From a virus: a stretch of DNA of 64,000 bases. The stretch covers positions 1 through 64,000 of the IMG/VR virus record IMGVR_UViG_3300030333_008666; one strand, 5' to 3'. Of this stretch, positions 19,960-28,044 are shown in pieces. A program made the position numbers and the translations under genes. The notes below the pieces were generated by a model. The model was not told the DNA's origin. It made no database searches and worked only from the letters and a program-made list of their open reading frames with translations. How positions within the stretch are numbered: the first letter of the stretch is position 1; each line of letters begins with the position of its first letter.

Positions 19960-22900
19960 TGTTTATCTTTGCCTGATTTTGCCTTCTTCTTCTTCTTTTT
20001 GTCGTTCGGGTTCTCTGGCTTTTCCTCTTTCTTGTCCTTCTTGCTGGCTTCCTTGCCGGGTTCCTTTGGCTTTTCGTCGCCCTTTGGTGTTGGCATGCCG
20101 TTTTCATCCAGCTTGCCATTTTTAAAAGTTTTTCGGCTTGTCAAATGCGACTTTAGAGAACACTTCGCTAGATGCGGCCATTTCTTCAAGGCTTCTTTTG
20201 CCATCCATGCGGCTGGAACGGGAGAATGTTGAAATTTGGTTCTGCCGCGGCCTTTGTTGCCGTCACCACCTGCGATATATTGAGCCCAGATTGAAGCGTA
20301 GAAAGCTGTTTTTTGAGCCATACCCTTGGTGCGACAAATAACGTAATGTTCTATAAATGTTCCATCAGCGTGTGTGGGCCAACGGCCGTGCGAGGTTATC
20401 CCCTGTTGTGATGCTGCTTTTCCATTAACACCTCCCTTTCTCCAGTATCCTGTGGTGCCGCCGGTATTAGGATAATGTCCCCACTTAAAACTATTTGAGC
20501 CGGCTGGGTGTGAAGGAAACTTCATTGGAATCTTAAGCCCCTCCTCTGGCGGTGACTTCGATAAGTATTTAATCAACCTATAGACATTTTCACACTGAGT
20601 TATTGAAGGGCAAACATAGTGTTTATATTGTGCGCAGCGGGCTTCTGTGTTTAAGATGTAAGGGTGTTTTGGCAAGCCGGGGCCCATGCAGATCATATTA
20701 TTCCCTGCGCAAAGCAAAGCTGATTTTTTAAGCGAGGTTTTATATTTCCCCAAAGCCCATGGCAGTTGCACCTCAATTCCTATTGCAATGGAGTTGCACC
20801 AAGTAGCATGAGAACTTCTCCACATAACTGAATTGAGAGATTGATACGTTGTTCCGTTGCGCGACATCCAAAATTGAACGTTTGGTGTCAATTTAGCTTT
20901 GTGTATTCTTTTTTTATTGGCGCCAGGAGTAGGGCCGGGATAGCCGCCGGCCGTGGTGTGAATTACAAAAAGCGTTTTAATTGGATTCTTTTTCATATCC
21001 CACGTTCTCTCTTCAAATTCGCCTTTTTTCACTCGGGCAGGTCCCCAGCCGATTGGGGCGCGACGAGCAGATTTAACAAAGGGCAGCTTCACCGTTGGTT
21101 CGAACTCCTCCACTTTGTAGTTGCTCTTTTTAATAACGTTGCCGGCAGATCCGCCGCCTGCGGCCGCGGTACCATCGCCGCCTCCAAGTTGTCCGCAGTT
21201 AACTGCGCCGGCGCCGGCAGCTGCAGCTGTCTCGGACATTGGCTGTGTTGTGTCGGGGCCATGAGATGATTCTTTGAGTTTTGTTTTCCACTTTTCATTC
21301 TCGGTCGCCAGCTTTTGCTTCTCTTTTTGTCGCTCTTGTATATATTCTTTCAACGCTTGCTGTTCTTTAGATATTGCTGGGGTGCAAGGGTCATTGGCTG
21401 ATGCCGGCCGATCCGACCTACAGATATGCTGCAGTTCTTTCCAGCGTTCATCCTTTTCCTTCAATTCTTTATCTAGCTCGTCATCTTTAATCAAGTTCAT
21501 GACGATGGCCGCAGCATACACACTGGGGTCTTTTGTTTGCTCTCCGCTAGCAGCTTCGACTGATTGTGGTTTTTTTGGATCAGGCTTGGCGCCTTTTTCT
21601 TTTGCCATCTTGTTCACTTTGGCTTTAATATCCTCCATGGTGGCAATGTATTTGTTTTTTTCGTCGATTTTAAGCTTGTATGCTTCCTTCTGGGTTTTAT
21701 CTTGGTCTTTAAAGTTTTGTGGCCACTGCTGATAAGGGCCATGATTTTTTGTATTTATTTCTTTAAACTTTTCCATTGTCGCCCATAATGTTTCCGCTTG
21801 CTCAATGGCCTTATTTCGGTTTGCACGAGCCTCAACATAGGTATCTACAAGTTGCGCTACGGCCGGTGGAGTCTTGGCTGCCGTTTGTTTTGTCTTGGCG
21901 CTTGGCTTTTCAGTGCCGGCCGGATGCTCTTTGGTGTTGGAGCTGTCACCAGTCTTTTTTGGTTTTGGTGGGTCCTTCTTTGTAACTTTACTAGTATCTT
22001 GACCAGCTGCCACTTCTTTTGTTTTCACTTCAGCAATGTTAAGTTCGTTTCCTTTTGTGGTTCCCGCGTTGCGAATAACATCCCAGCGAGTGTCCTTGCC
22101 CCATTCATCAAAATGGTGATCTGCATTGTTCCAATCCCACCAGATAACAGCACCATCAGTGTAATCCATATAGAGTATTTCTTCTATCATCCTAGAAGGT
22201 GGCTTAGGACCGTGCGGTCTTACATCCCCACCTTTCCATCGGTTAAATCCCTTTCCGTAGGCGCCCATGCCAACATATACTGGCGAAAAACCAGCATCGC
22301 GGTGGCCTTTTATTTGTGTTTTGTGGAAATTGAAATCTTTATTAGTTTTGCCGCGGGCAGTATACACCTGCGGAATTGCAAAAATCTTAACATTCATCCC
22401 TGCTCTTTTCCCGGCTAGTGCAAATAAATTGTACCAGCCGCCGGGATCCTGACTACTTGATGGTTTTGCTTTTTTTGTATTAAAGCTCCACTTGTGCCGG
22501 CCATAGGGGACAATCTTAGAAAAACTAGTGAAACCAACCGAAAAGCCCGCATTATGGACCTCTTTTGTAAAGTGGTCAGCAAATTTTCTTATATGGCCCC
22601 AAGATAGCTTTTCAGTCGACTTTTCGGACCAAGTTTTCCCCTGTGCGACTCTATAAAACGTCTTTTCAGGATCGGTTATAATACCTGCACAACCCATAGC
22701 TTTTGCATATTTTATTGAAATTGCTGTATATTGCTCTGGGGCTTTTAAGGCACCATAGCCCGTTCCAGACCACAAAAAGGGTACAATGCCAACCTTGCGC
22801 AGCGCTTCGGCAGTTGCAACCATTTTTGCAAGTCTCTTTTTCCCCTTGGCTCCTTTTGTGCCGCTGATAACGGCGCCGTTTGCGGGAAGACGCAGCGCCA

Positions 22901-23789
22901 CCCAGCTTAGGCCAGCCCAAGCGGCTGTTTTCGCTAATTTTTCTGGAGTTTGTCCCCACTGTGCGCGATCATAAGTGAAGTGCGACTTGCCCTTTGGGCG
23001 CATGCGCTTGCCAACCAACGAAGGAAGTGGGCCGCGCCTGGGCAGTGGTGGAAGACCAGCGTTTGGCAGAGCAAATGATTTACCCGAAAATGCTAAGCCG
23101 TCCTTTCTATAATCTTTTCCGCCGCGGTCGGGTGTAGCCGGAGTGCCACCAAGTGGAGCACCAACACAAGGAAAAACGCCGGCGCCTTTTACCGCGCTCT
23201 GAATCATTGATCCAACCCAATCCGAAACAGGACTGACGTATACTCCTGTTGTTCTCTCATTGTTAACTTGGTAGTCGACCCAAACTAGATCGCCCACTTT
23301 TGGCTCTGGCAATGATGAATTTATTGCTGTAAAGACTGGGTGCATTTCAATAAGTTCCTCATCAGATGCATCGGGACTTAGTGGATTCTTGGGCGCCGGA
23401 AGGAATTCCAACTCTGGAATTCTGGCTCGTATTTGTACCAATTTTACCGCTGCGTTGCTATCACTGGTCGGATTTGTTTGTTCGACAATTGCACCGACCG
23501 AACCTTGGGCGCTGTCTGTGTCTTGTTTTGTTTTTTGAATCTTTAAAACTTCCGCCAAAAAAGGACCGGCAGTGTCCAAGTTACCTTGTTTATTAAAGTT
23601 CCTCGCAGCTTCAGTCCACATTTGGGCTGCGTCACCATTCTCGCTATACTTTCTACGAAAGGGGTCTTTTTTAAGAATACCAGCATTTAAGGAGCCGGCT
23701 GGGCGTGGGTATTGCCCCATGTCTCCAGTGGCTTGTTCTTTTGTTGTTGTGGTTGCAGTTTTCTTTATTTCCTTTTTTTTATCGGCCAC
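19956..23789 (-). CDS. Baseplate hub/tail lysin: OB fold, TIM-barrel region and N-acetylmuramoyl-L-alanine amidase domain
   Basis: 1277 residues in several blocks. Residues ~90-210: a gp5-type OB-fold segment (VQIRARIPELEFLP, then EPKVGDLVWVDYQVNN). Residues ~265-600: a probable TIM barrel with FTYDRAQWGQTPEKLAKTAA, VGIVPFLWSGTGYG and GAVIWWDWNNADHH, possibly a glycoside hydrolase-like fold. Residues ~600-870: a Lys/Pro-rich, coiled-coil-prone linker. Residues ~930-1180: an Amidase_2 domain with IKTLFVIHTTAGG (first zinc His), VQFWMSRNGTTYQSL and SSHATWCNSIAIGIEV. The C-terminus is Lys/Glu-rich. In T4, gp5 joins an OB fold to a lysozyme. Here two different catalytic-type modules appear to be joined for digesting peptidoglycan during entry. 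The amidase is clear, the barrel activity is not. Confidence 0.85.
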   Translation of the reverse strand: MADKKKEIKKTATTTTKEQATGDMGQYPRPAGSLNAGILKKDPFRRKYSENGDAAQMWTEAARNFNKQGNLDTAGPFLAEVLKIQKTKQDTDSAQGSVGAIVEQTNPTSDSNAAVKLVQIRARIPELEFLPAPKNPLSPDASDEELIEMHPVFTAINSSLPEPKVGDLVWVDYQVNNERTTGVYVSPVSDWVGSMIQSAVKGAGVFPCVGAPLGGTPATPDRGGKDYRKDGLAFSGKSFALPNAGLPPLPRRGPLPSLVGKRMRPKGKSHFTYDRAQWGQTPEKLAKTAAWAGLSWVALRLPANGAVISGTKGAKGKKRLAKMVATAEALRKVGIVPFLWSGTGYGALKAPEQYTAISIKYAKAMGCAGIITDPEKTFYRVAQGKTWSEKSTEKLSWGHIRKFADHFTKEVHNAGFSVGFTSFSKIVPYGRHKWSFNTKKAKPSSSQDPGGWYNLFALAGKRAGMNVKIFAIPQVYTARGKTNKDFNFHKTQIKGHRDAGFSPVYVGMGAYGKGFNRWKGGDVRPHGPKPPSRMIEEILYMDYTDGAVIWWDWNNADHHFDEWGKDTRWDVIRNAGTTKGNELNIAEVKTKEVAAGQDTSKVTKKDPPKPKKTGDSSNTKEHPAGTEKPSAKTKQTAAKTPPAVAQLVDTYVEARANRNKAIEQAETLWATMEKFKEINTKNHGPYQQWPQNFKDQDKTQKEAYKLKIDEKNKYIATMEDIKAKVNKMAKEKGAKPDPKKPQSVEAASGEQTKDPSVYAAAIVMNLIKDDELDKELKEKDERWKELQHICRSDRPASANDPCTPAISKEQQALKEYIQERQKEKQKLATENEKWKTKLKESSHGPDTTQPMSETAAAAGAGAVNCGQLGGGDGTAAAGGGSAGNVIKKSNYKVEEFEPTVKLPFVKSARRAPIGWGPARVKKGEFEERTWDMKKNPIKTLFVIHTTAGGYPGPTPGANKKRIHKAKLTPNVQFWMSRNGTTYQSLNSVMWRSSHATWCNSIAIGIEVQLPWALGKYKTSLKKSALLCAGNNMICMGPGLPKHPYILNTEARCAQYKHYVCPSITQCENVYRLIKYLSKSPPEEGLKIPMKFPSHPAGSNSFKWGHYPNTGGTTGYWRKGGVNGKAASQQGITSHGRWPTHADGTFIEHYVICRTKGMAQKTAFYASIWAQYIAGGDGNKGRGRTKFQHSPVPAAWMAKEALKKWPHLAKCSLKSHLTSRKTFKNGKLDENGMPTPKGDEKPKEPGKEASKKDKKEEKPENPNDKKKKKKAKSGKDKQ

Positions 23790-24098
23790 TTACGACGTCT
23801 CCTGTATAATGTCAAAAAGCTCCGACTTGTCAGCCTCTGAAAGATTTTCCGACGCCTTGTTCTTCTTTTGCAGAAGTGCTGAAACTTTGACCAGTTGCTC
23901 GTTTGAGCGTTGCAGCGTTTCTACGTACTTTGCCGCAATTATGCCTAGATTTTTATGTGCTTCTGAAGTTGATGTGTTTTTTATTTCAGACATCAAATCA
24001 ACCAACAGATTGTTGGTGATTGCTCGATCATCTCTTATATTGCGAATCGCTTCACTTAAGAAAGATTCGATATCCTCTACATTATCTCGTTGTCCCAT
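23790..24098 (-). CDS. Small helical protein of unknown function
   Basis: 102 residues, acidic and almost wholly helical (DNVEDIESFLSEAIRNIRDD, then YVETLQRSNEQLVKVSALLQ). It is coiled-coil-prone in its second half. The start lies inside the end of the sigma-factor gene (22-nt overlap) and the stop abuts the hub gene, so it is probably translated with both. No known domain is recognised. Possible roles are a small baseplate component, a chaperone, or a partner of the sigma factor. None can be chosen from sequence. Confidence 0.7.
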   Translation of the reverse strand: MGQRDNVEDIESFLSEAIRNIRDDRAITNNLLVDLMSEIKNTSTSEAHKNLGIIAAKYVETLQRSNEQLVKVSALLQKKNKASENLSEADKSELFDIIQETS

Positions 24099-24787
24099 TT
24101 GCGCTTAAATTCCCTATACTTAACTCTCATCTTATTCAAGTTGTTAACAACCTGCTTTGTGTTGAGGCCTGTAATTTCTCTTATGTATAGGTAAATAGCT
24201 TTTTTATTAAAAATTTCTATGTTGTTGGAGTTTTCAAATAAAATTTTAATTGCGCTTAAGACCTTCTTCTCGTTATCTTTTAAGTTGACTTTTTCCCATT
24301 GTTCAATTTCCTTGTAGAGGTGCAGCCAAAATTCTTTATCCGCTCTTTTGTCAAAGTAATCATTGTGCGCAACCATCTGCTCGTGCTCAATATCCTTTTT
24401 GAGATCCTCATAATGAACCTCCCGGCGAGTTTGTTGTGCATTCTTCTTAACCTTGTGAATGAACCAGTTCTTGGTTATAATACTGAAATATGAAAAAGCT
24501 TTTGAGCCTCTATCCGGATCAAATTTGTCTAGGATCGTGGTAAGCCATATCTTACACTCTTCCTTTAGGCTGTCAATGTTTGGCAAAGTATTAAACTTGT
24601 AAGTGTAAATGATCTTATCGACCATCTCGTCAAAAACGGGCCCTATGTAATCAATATACAACCGTGTTCGAATCTTAACATCTTTTGTTGCTGCATATTG
24701 TACAATTGCGTCCTGATGGACCTTTGTAAAATAATGATTCTTTTTTGAACGTTTTCTTGGCAAACCTCTACTCTTCCTCCATTTCAA
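24077..24787 (-). CDS. Late-transcription sigma factor, gp55-like
   Basis: 236 residues. The N-terminus is basic (KSRGLPRKRSKKNHYFTK). The centre has a sigma region-2-like segment: CKIWLTTILDKFDPDRGSKA, then FSYFSIITKNWFIHKVKKNA, with the FDPxRG and aromatic helix typical of phage-type and group-4 sigma factors. A C-terminal helix-turn-helix-like part follows (LYIREITGLNTKQVVNNLNK). T4 gp55 directs host RNA polymerase to late promoters with TATAAATA at -10, and one such octamer occurs in this window near 59150. No gp33 or gp45 is visible here. The gene overlaps both neighbours, so it is embedded in the same operon as the tail genes. Confidence 0.8.
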   Translation of the reverse strand: MKWRKSRGLPRKRSKKNHYFTKVHQDAIVQYAATKDVKIRTRLYIDYIGPVFDEMVDKIIYTYKFNTLPNIDSLKEECKIWLTTILDKFDPDRGSKAFSYFSIITKNWFIHKVKKNAQQTRREVHYEDLKKDIEHEQMVAHNDYFDKRADKEFWLHLYKEIEQWEKVNLKDNEKKVLSAIKILFENSNNIEIFNKKAIYLYIREITGLNTKQVVNNLNKMRVKYREFKRKWDNEIM

Positions 24788-25082
24788 ACTCTTCTTCTAG
24801 TTCGTCTTCTTCAAGAACAATTGAATCTGAATATATTGACTTGTATGATCGCAACTCCGTTTGAAATTGGCGTGTGTGGTTCATCAAGTGCATTAAAGTT
24901 TCGTCGCCGAAAAACATATCCGAATTGTATACTTGTTCCGTGTGTTCGCTAAGCTGATCAACAGACTCTAGAAGGTCATCTGTATTCTCTGCAATAAAAA
25001 ACATTTTTCTTAACAGGAAGAACACATATGCTAACAAGAGCGCATTTGATATCAACGATATAATAACTACTATCTCTAACAT
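24768..25082 (-). CDS. Small protein with one N-terminal transmembrane helix
   Basis: 104 residues. The first ~25 residues form one hydrophobic helix (EIVVIISLISNALLLAYVFF) followed by Arg/Lys, so the protein is probably anchored in the inner membrane with the rest in the cytoplasm. The C-terminus is very acidic (ELEEEFEMEEE). No enzyme motif. It overlaps the sigma gene by 20 nt and the FmdB-like gene by 7 nt. Function is unknown. A membrane-attached regulatory or lysis-related role is possible but not supported. Confidence 0.7.
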   Translation of the reverse strand: MLEIVVIISLISNALLLAYVFFLLRKMFFIAENTDDLLESVDQLSEHTEQVYNSDMFFGDETLMHLMNHTRQFQTELRSYKSIYSDSIVLEEDELEEEFEMEEE

Positions 25083-25351
25083 TCTTTCTTATAATCCTTG
25101 TTTTGAACGGCGCGCTTGTGACCCTTAAGATCCTCTGCGGCTTCCTCTATGAACGAATTCACTAACTCGCCCGGCTTTCCTTTGGAGTCCCCAGGAGAAC
25201 TGTCTGTCTTCAATGTAAGAAAATGAGATGGCAAGCGAACAAGGGATCCCTCTGTATTACACTTCTCGCAATCCAACAGCTTCTCTTTCATTGAGTGTCG
25301 AACTTCAATGCGAGCATTACACTCGCGGCAAGAATAGGTATAAAAGGGCAT
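25076..25351 (-). CDS. FmdB-like zinc-ribbon protein
   Basis: 91 residues from the ATG at 25351. The longer frame to 25402 would overlap the upstream gene, while this start leaves a 4-nt gap after its stop. The N-terminus MPFYTYSCRECN and the pair C8-x2-C11 and C28-x2-C31 form the zinc ribbon of the FmdB/CxxC_CxxC_SSSS family of small putative regulators. The C-terminal half is Lys-rich. Such proteins occur in bacteria and in many phages. Their function is not well established. Location next to the sigma-factor gene fits a transcription role, but that is inference. Confidence 0.8.
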   Translation of the reverse strand: MPFYTYSCRECNARIEVRHSMKEKLLDCEKCNTEGSLVRLPSHFLTLKTDSSPGDSKGKPGELVNSFIEEAAEDLKGHKRAVQNKDYKKEC

Positions 25352-25355
25352 GGTG

Positions 25356-25601
25356 TTAGTCCGTGGCTGGAATGTTAAGATCATCGTCGCCCTCGTCATC
25401 ATATGTGCCGTGTAGGACGGGCGGGTTCATCACCATTAACCCGTTTTCAGATAGGCGAAATTTAAACTCGCTCAGAAGTGGCACGATGTCCTGCTGGTTC
25501 ATTAAAGAACGTTGCAAAGCCATCATAATGGCCCCTAACGCTTGACTCGATAAAGTCATGTCTTTGGTTTCGGTTTTTTTTGCGGTTGTTTTACTGCTCA
25601 T
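25356..25601 (-). CDS. Small conserved-looking protein of unknown function
   Basis: 81 residues: a Lys/Thr N-terminus, a helical middle (QALGAIMMALQRSLMNQQDI) and an acidic C-terminus with DDEGDDD. The start overlaps the HAD gene by 11 nt. No domain recognised. It is placed at the border between the sugar cluster and the regulatory genes. Coding is supported by tight spacing on both sides. Confidence 0.6.
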   Translation of the reverse strand: MSSKTTAKKTETKDMTLSSQALGAIMMALQRSLMNQQDIVPLLSEFKFRLSENGLMVMNPPVLHGTYDDEGDDDLNIPATD

Positions 25602-25908
25602 TGCTTTTCTCCTCTTTTTTAAAATATTCTAAAGCATTAATCGACTTGTCGTCGATATATAAATCATAATGAGGCTTTCCCAATATCAGATCGTGATGCT
25701 TCGCGCCCCACTCTTTTAGTTGTGCGGCGGTTAGATCATACCAGTCCAACTTGGTTACACTTCCTCTCGCGGTCCAATAAACAATGGTATTCCCCTCGTC
25801 AAAGAGGCGATTAATTGTAGCCACATTATCCAAGATCGGCTGTGCCGTCTCGTATTTCCCCTGCGTGTTGTTGCAAATAGTGCCATCAATATCAACGAAT
25901 ATAATCAT
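25591..25908 (-). CDS. Small HAD-type phosphatase
   Basis: 105 residues, a minimal HAD fold without a cap. Motif I is FVDIDGTIC (nucleophile D6, acid/base D8), motif II is the WTARGS region, and motif IV is DLYIDDKS. A conserved Lys lies between them (LGKPHYD). It directly follows the HldE-type nucleotidyltransferase and kinase genes, with overlaps of 4 nt. In bacteria the HldE pathway needs a HAD phosphatase (GmhB) between kinase and nucleotidyltransferase steps, so this protein may fill that role. It is shorter than GmhB (about 190 residues), so the substrate is uncertain. Confidence 0.75.
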   Translation of the reverse strand: MIIFVDIDGTICNNTQGKYETAQPILDNVATINRLFDEGNTIVYWTARGSVTKLDWYDLTAAQLKEWGAKHHDLILGKPHYDLYIDDKSINALEYFKKEEKSNEQ

Positions 25909-26294
25909 TTTTTCTCCAATATGTTCGTTGTCGAGTATCCAGATATACGGTCAAAGAAATTAACTTTCCCTGCATATTCACCGCCGACAACTTCTTTCCC
26001 CTTCCAATCCGAACCTACAACAAGTATATCAGGTTTGAGATTTTTTATTAAGGATTCTAGCGCATTTCTTGAATCAAATTCAAGCACTTCATCGATGTAA
26101 GTTATTGATTCTAACACGAATTTTCTATCTTCTAGATTATTAAAGGGGCGATCTGACCCTTTATCTGCTTTCACTTTCTCATCTGTATCTAGGCCGACTA
26201 ACAAGCGATCTCCGAGGGAACTAGCATACTTAAAAAGCTCTATGTGGCCGCGGTGCAACACATCAAAACAGCCATTTGTCCATACTGTTCTCAT
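25905..26294 (-). CDS. HldE C-terminal-type nucleotidyltransferase
   Basis: 129 residues from the ATG at 26294 (overlaps the kinase stop as ATGA). The cytidylyltransferase-like fold is clear: TNGCFDVLHRGHIELFKYA with HxGH, then GLDTDEKVKADKG, and the C-terminal ISGYSTTNIL seen in HldE/RfaE proteins. In HldE this domain transfers AMP to D-glycero-beta-D-manno-heptose 1-phosphate. Here the two HldE domains are separate genes in the order kinase then transferase. It could use another sugar phosphate or glycerol phosphate, but the GYSTT motif and neighbours favour heptose. Confidence 0.82.
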   Translation of the reverse strand: MRTVWTNGCFDVLHRGHIELFKYASSLGDRLLVGLDTDEKVKADKGSDRPFNNLEDRKFVLESITYIDEVLEFDSRNALESLIKNLKPDILVVGSDWKGKEVVGGEYAGKVNFFDRISGYSTTNILEKK

Positions 26295-27037
26295 ATGATG
26301 CTGACGCCTCTCTTTTGTACAACTGCTGTGGCACACTCGTTTGCAAAGGTAATTGCGGAATTGATGTCATTCTTGCGCAAAAAGTTAACAGTCAGTGCTG
26401 CGATAAAAGTGTCACCAGCGCCTGAAGAATCCTTCATTTCCACTGGGGAAACTGGAAACTTTTCTCCTTTGTGCATGCATCCTTCCGATCCGAGGGTTAC
26501 AATCAATTTTTCGTACATTTCTGCGCTTATCAAGTGCTTTGTGCGCGCATGTTCAAAATAATTAATTTTTATATACTTGATATCATCCGCCCAGTTGCCC
26601 AGAAGCCGCTTCGTATCCAAAAACACATTGTCGTGCAGTTTTGAAATCTCTTGAATTTTCTCCTCGTTCAAGAAACCTTTGCAGTAATCTGAAACGATTA
26701 CGGCACCATATTCGCCGAAGTCTCTTTTTCTGACTTCTGCCATGTCAACCGGCCGGACGTTTTCTTCGTTTTCATCGATGCGCAAAAGCATTTGATTCGT
26801 CTTATCGTCGATGAATCTAGACTTCTTTACACTCTCCCAATCTGCATTTGTGATAATATCGACATCAACACCCAGTGAGAGTACGTTGTTCATAACGTGC
26901 ATCGCCATGCCGGGGCTTTCGACAGTCCTTAGTGAATTAAAAACTGGCACTGGTGCATCCGGACAAAGCCGGTCACAGCGACCGTAATTAAAAACATCCC
27001 TGCAGCTTTCGCCTATGACTAAGATTCGCTTTTCCAT
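26291..27037 (-). CDS. PfkB-family sugar kinase, HldE N-terminal-like, short
   Basis: 248 residues. N-terminal ILVIGESCRDVFNYGRCDRL, then CPDAPVPVFNS, and near the C-terminus the PfkB signature SSGAGDTFIAALTVNFLRK. This matches the kinase half of HldE, which phosphorylates heptose 7-phosphate at C1. Compared with that domain (about 310 residues) roughly 40 residues are missing between SLGVDVDIIT and the LLRID segment. Since the ATP-site motif is intact, the enzyme may be active with a changed lid. It overlaps neighbours on both sides by 1-4 nt. Confidence 0.8.
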   Translation of the reverse strand: MEKRILVIGESCRDVFNYGRCDRLCPDAPVPVFNSLRTVESPGMAMHVMNNVLSLGVDVDIITNADWESVKKSRFIDDKTNQMLLRIDENEENVRPVDMAEVRKRDFGEYGAVIVSDYCKGFLNEEKIQEISKLHDNVFLDTKRLLGNWADDIKYIKINYFEHARTKHLISAEMYEKLIVTLGSEGCMHKGEKFPVSPVEMKDSSGAGDTFIAALTVNFLRKNDINSAITFANECATAVVQKRGVSII

Positions 27038-28044
27038 TACCTAGATAAAAATTTCCTTCCTTTTGAGACGCGATGGCGCCAATATTCGAGAAGATCAGCC
27101 ATTGTCTTTTCGAATGGTATTGTTGGCTCCCAACCTGTATGTTTTTTAAACTTTGTTGTATCCGGCACCTGCAGATCTGCATCTATTGGTCGAAGTCTTT
27201 CCGGGTCGGTTACAATTTCAATGTTTTTAACTGTCGACAAACCCACGAGATGATCCAACATATCACCCACAGTGCAAGAGTATGTGCCGCCAATGTTGTA
27301 GTATTCACCGGCAATGGGATTCCTTGTTACCAAAAGATAATACGCCCTCACCGCATCTCTAACATCTGACCACGTTCGAAGCGAATCAAGGTTGCCGACT
27401 TTGATGGCTGGTGGGAGCATGCCGGCCTCGATCATAGCAATTTGCTTCGCAAAAGTTGACTCTGCAAATACGTCGCCGCGGCGTGGGCCAGTGTGTGTAA
27501 ACATGCGAGTTGTCATGATAGTCATATCATAAGCTTCCGCATAATAACGGCCAACCAAATCCGTGCCAACTTTAGATATAGCATATGGAGATGCTGGATG
27601 GAACGATACTTCTTCATTAATTGGCAAGAATTCTTTTGGCACTCTTCCAAATACCTCAGACGATGCGCAAACATGTACGACTGGTTTAAGATCTTGTTGT
27701 CGGAGCGCCTCCAAGAGCTTTGCTGTGCCGAGTATATTTGTTTCCAGGGTCTCCAGCGGCGCCGTAAAACTAGTTTGCGGATAGCTTTGTGCAGCCAGGT
27801 GAAAAACATAATCTGGTGCACTGTCTTTTAATGCGCCTTGTATGCTGGCGAAATCGTTAAGATCTCCGTAGATCAGCTGCAGTTGTTCTTTTTTATTAAT
27901 TGTTTCGAACAGATGCTCAAGGTTCTCTAGATTGTCATTCCATCGACAAAAGCCGTAGATCTTCCAGTCGGTGTTCTCCAGTAGAAAATCTGCCAGATGA
28001 GAACCTACCATGCCGGTGATGCCTGTTATAAACGCCTTTTTCAT
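27037..28044 (-). CDS. GDP-mannose 4,6-dehydratase / GDP-4-keto-6-deoxymannose reductase family
   Basis: 335 residues, extended SDR. Rossmann motif TGITGMVGSHLADFL, then HLAAQSYPQTSF, CASSEVFGRVP, the YAISK catalytic pair, TGPRRGDVFAESTFAKQIAM and C-terminal GWEPTIPFEKTMADLLEYWR. The RRG/FAKQIA and LRTWSDVRDAVRAYYLL parts are characteristic of Gmd/Rmd enzymes acting on GDP-mannose. Dehydratase versus 4-reductase cannot be separated by eye. As dehydratase it would feed the ColD-like and Fcl-like enzymes encoded upstream with GDP-4-keto-6-deoxymannose, the path to colitose, fucose or perosamine-type sugars. Confidence 0.8.
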   Translation of the reverse strand: MKKAFITGITGMVGSHLADFLLENTDWKIYGFCRWNDNLENLEHLFETINKKEQLQLIYGDLNDFASIQGALKDSAPDYVFHLAAQSYPQTSFTAPLETLETNILGTAKLLEALRQQDLKPVVHVCASSEVFGRVPKEFLPINEEVSFHPASPYAISKVGTDLVGRYYAEAYDMTIMTTRMFTHTGPRRGDVFAESTFAKQIAMIEAGMLPPAIKVGNLDSLRTWSDVRDAVRAYYLLVTRNPIAGEYYNIGGTYSCTVGDMLDHLVGLSTVKNIEIVTDPERLRPIDADLQVPDTTKFKKHTGWEPTIPFEKTMADLLEYWRHRVSKGRKFLSR

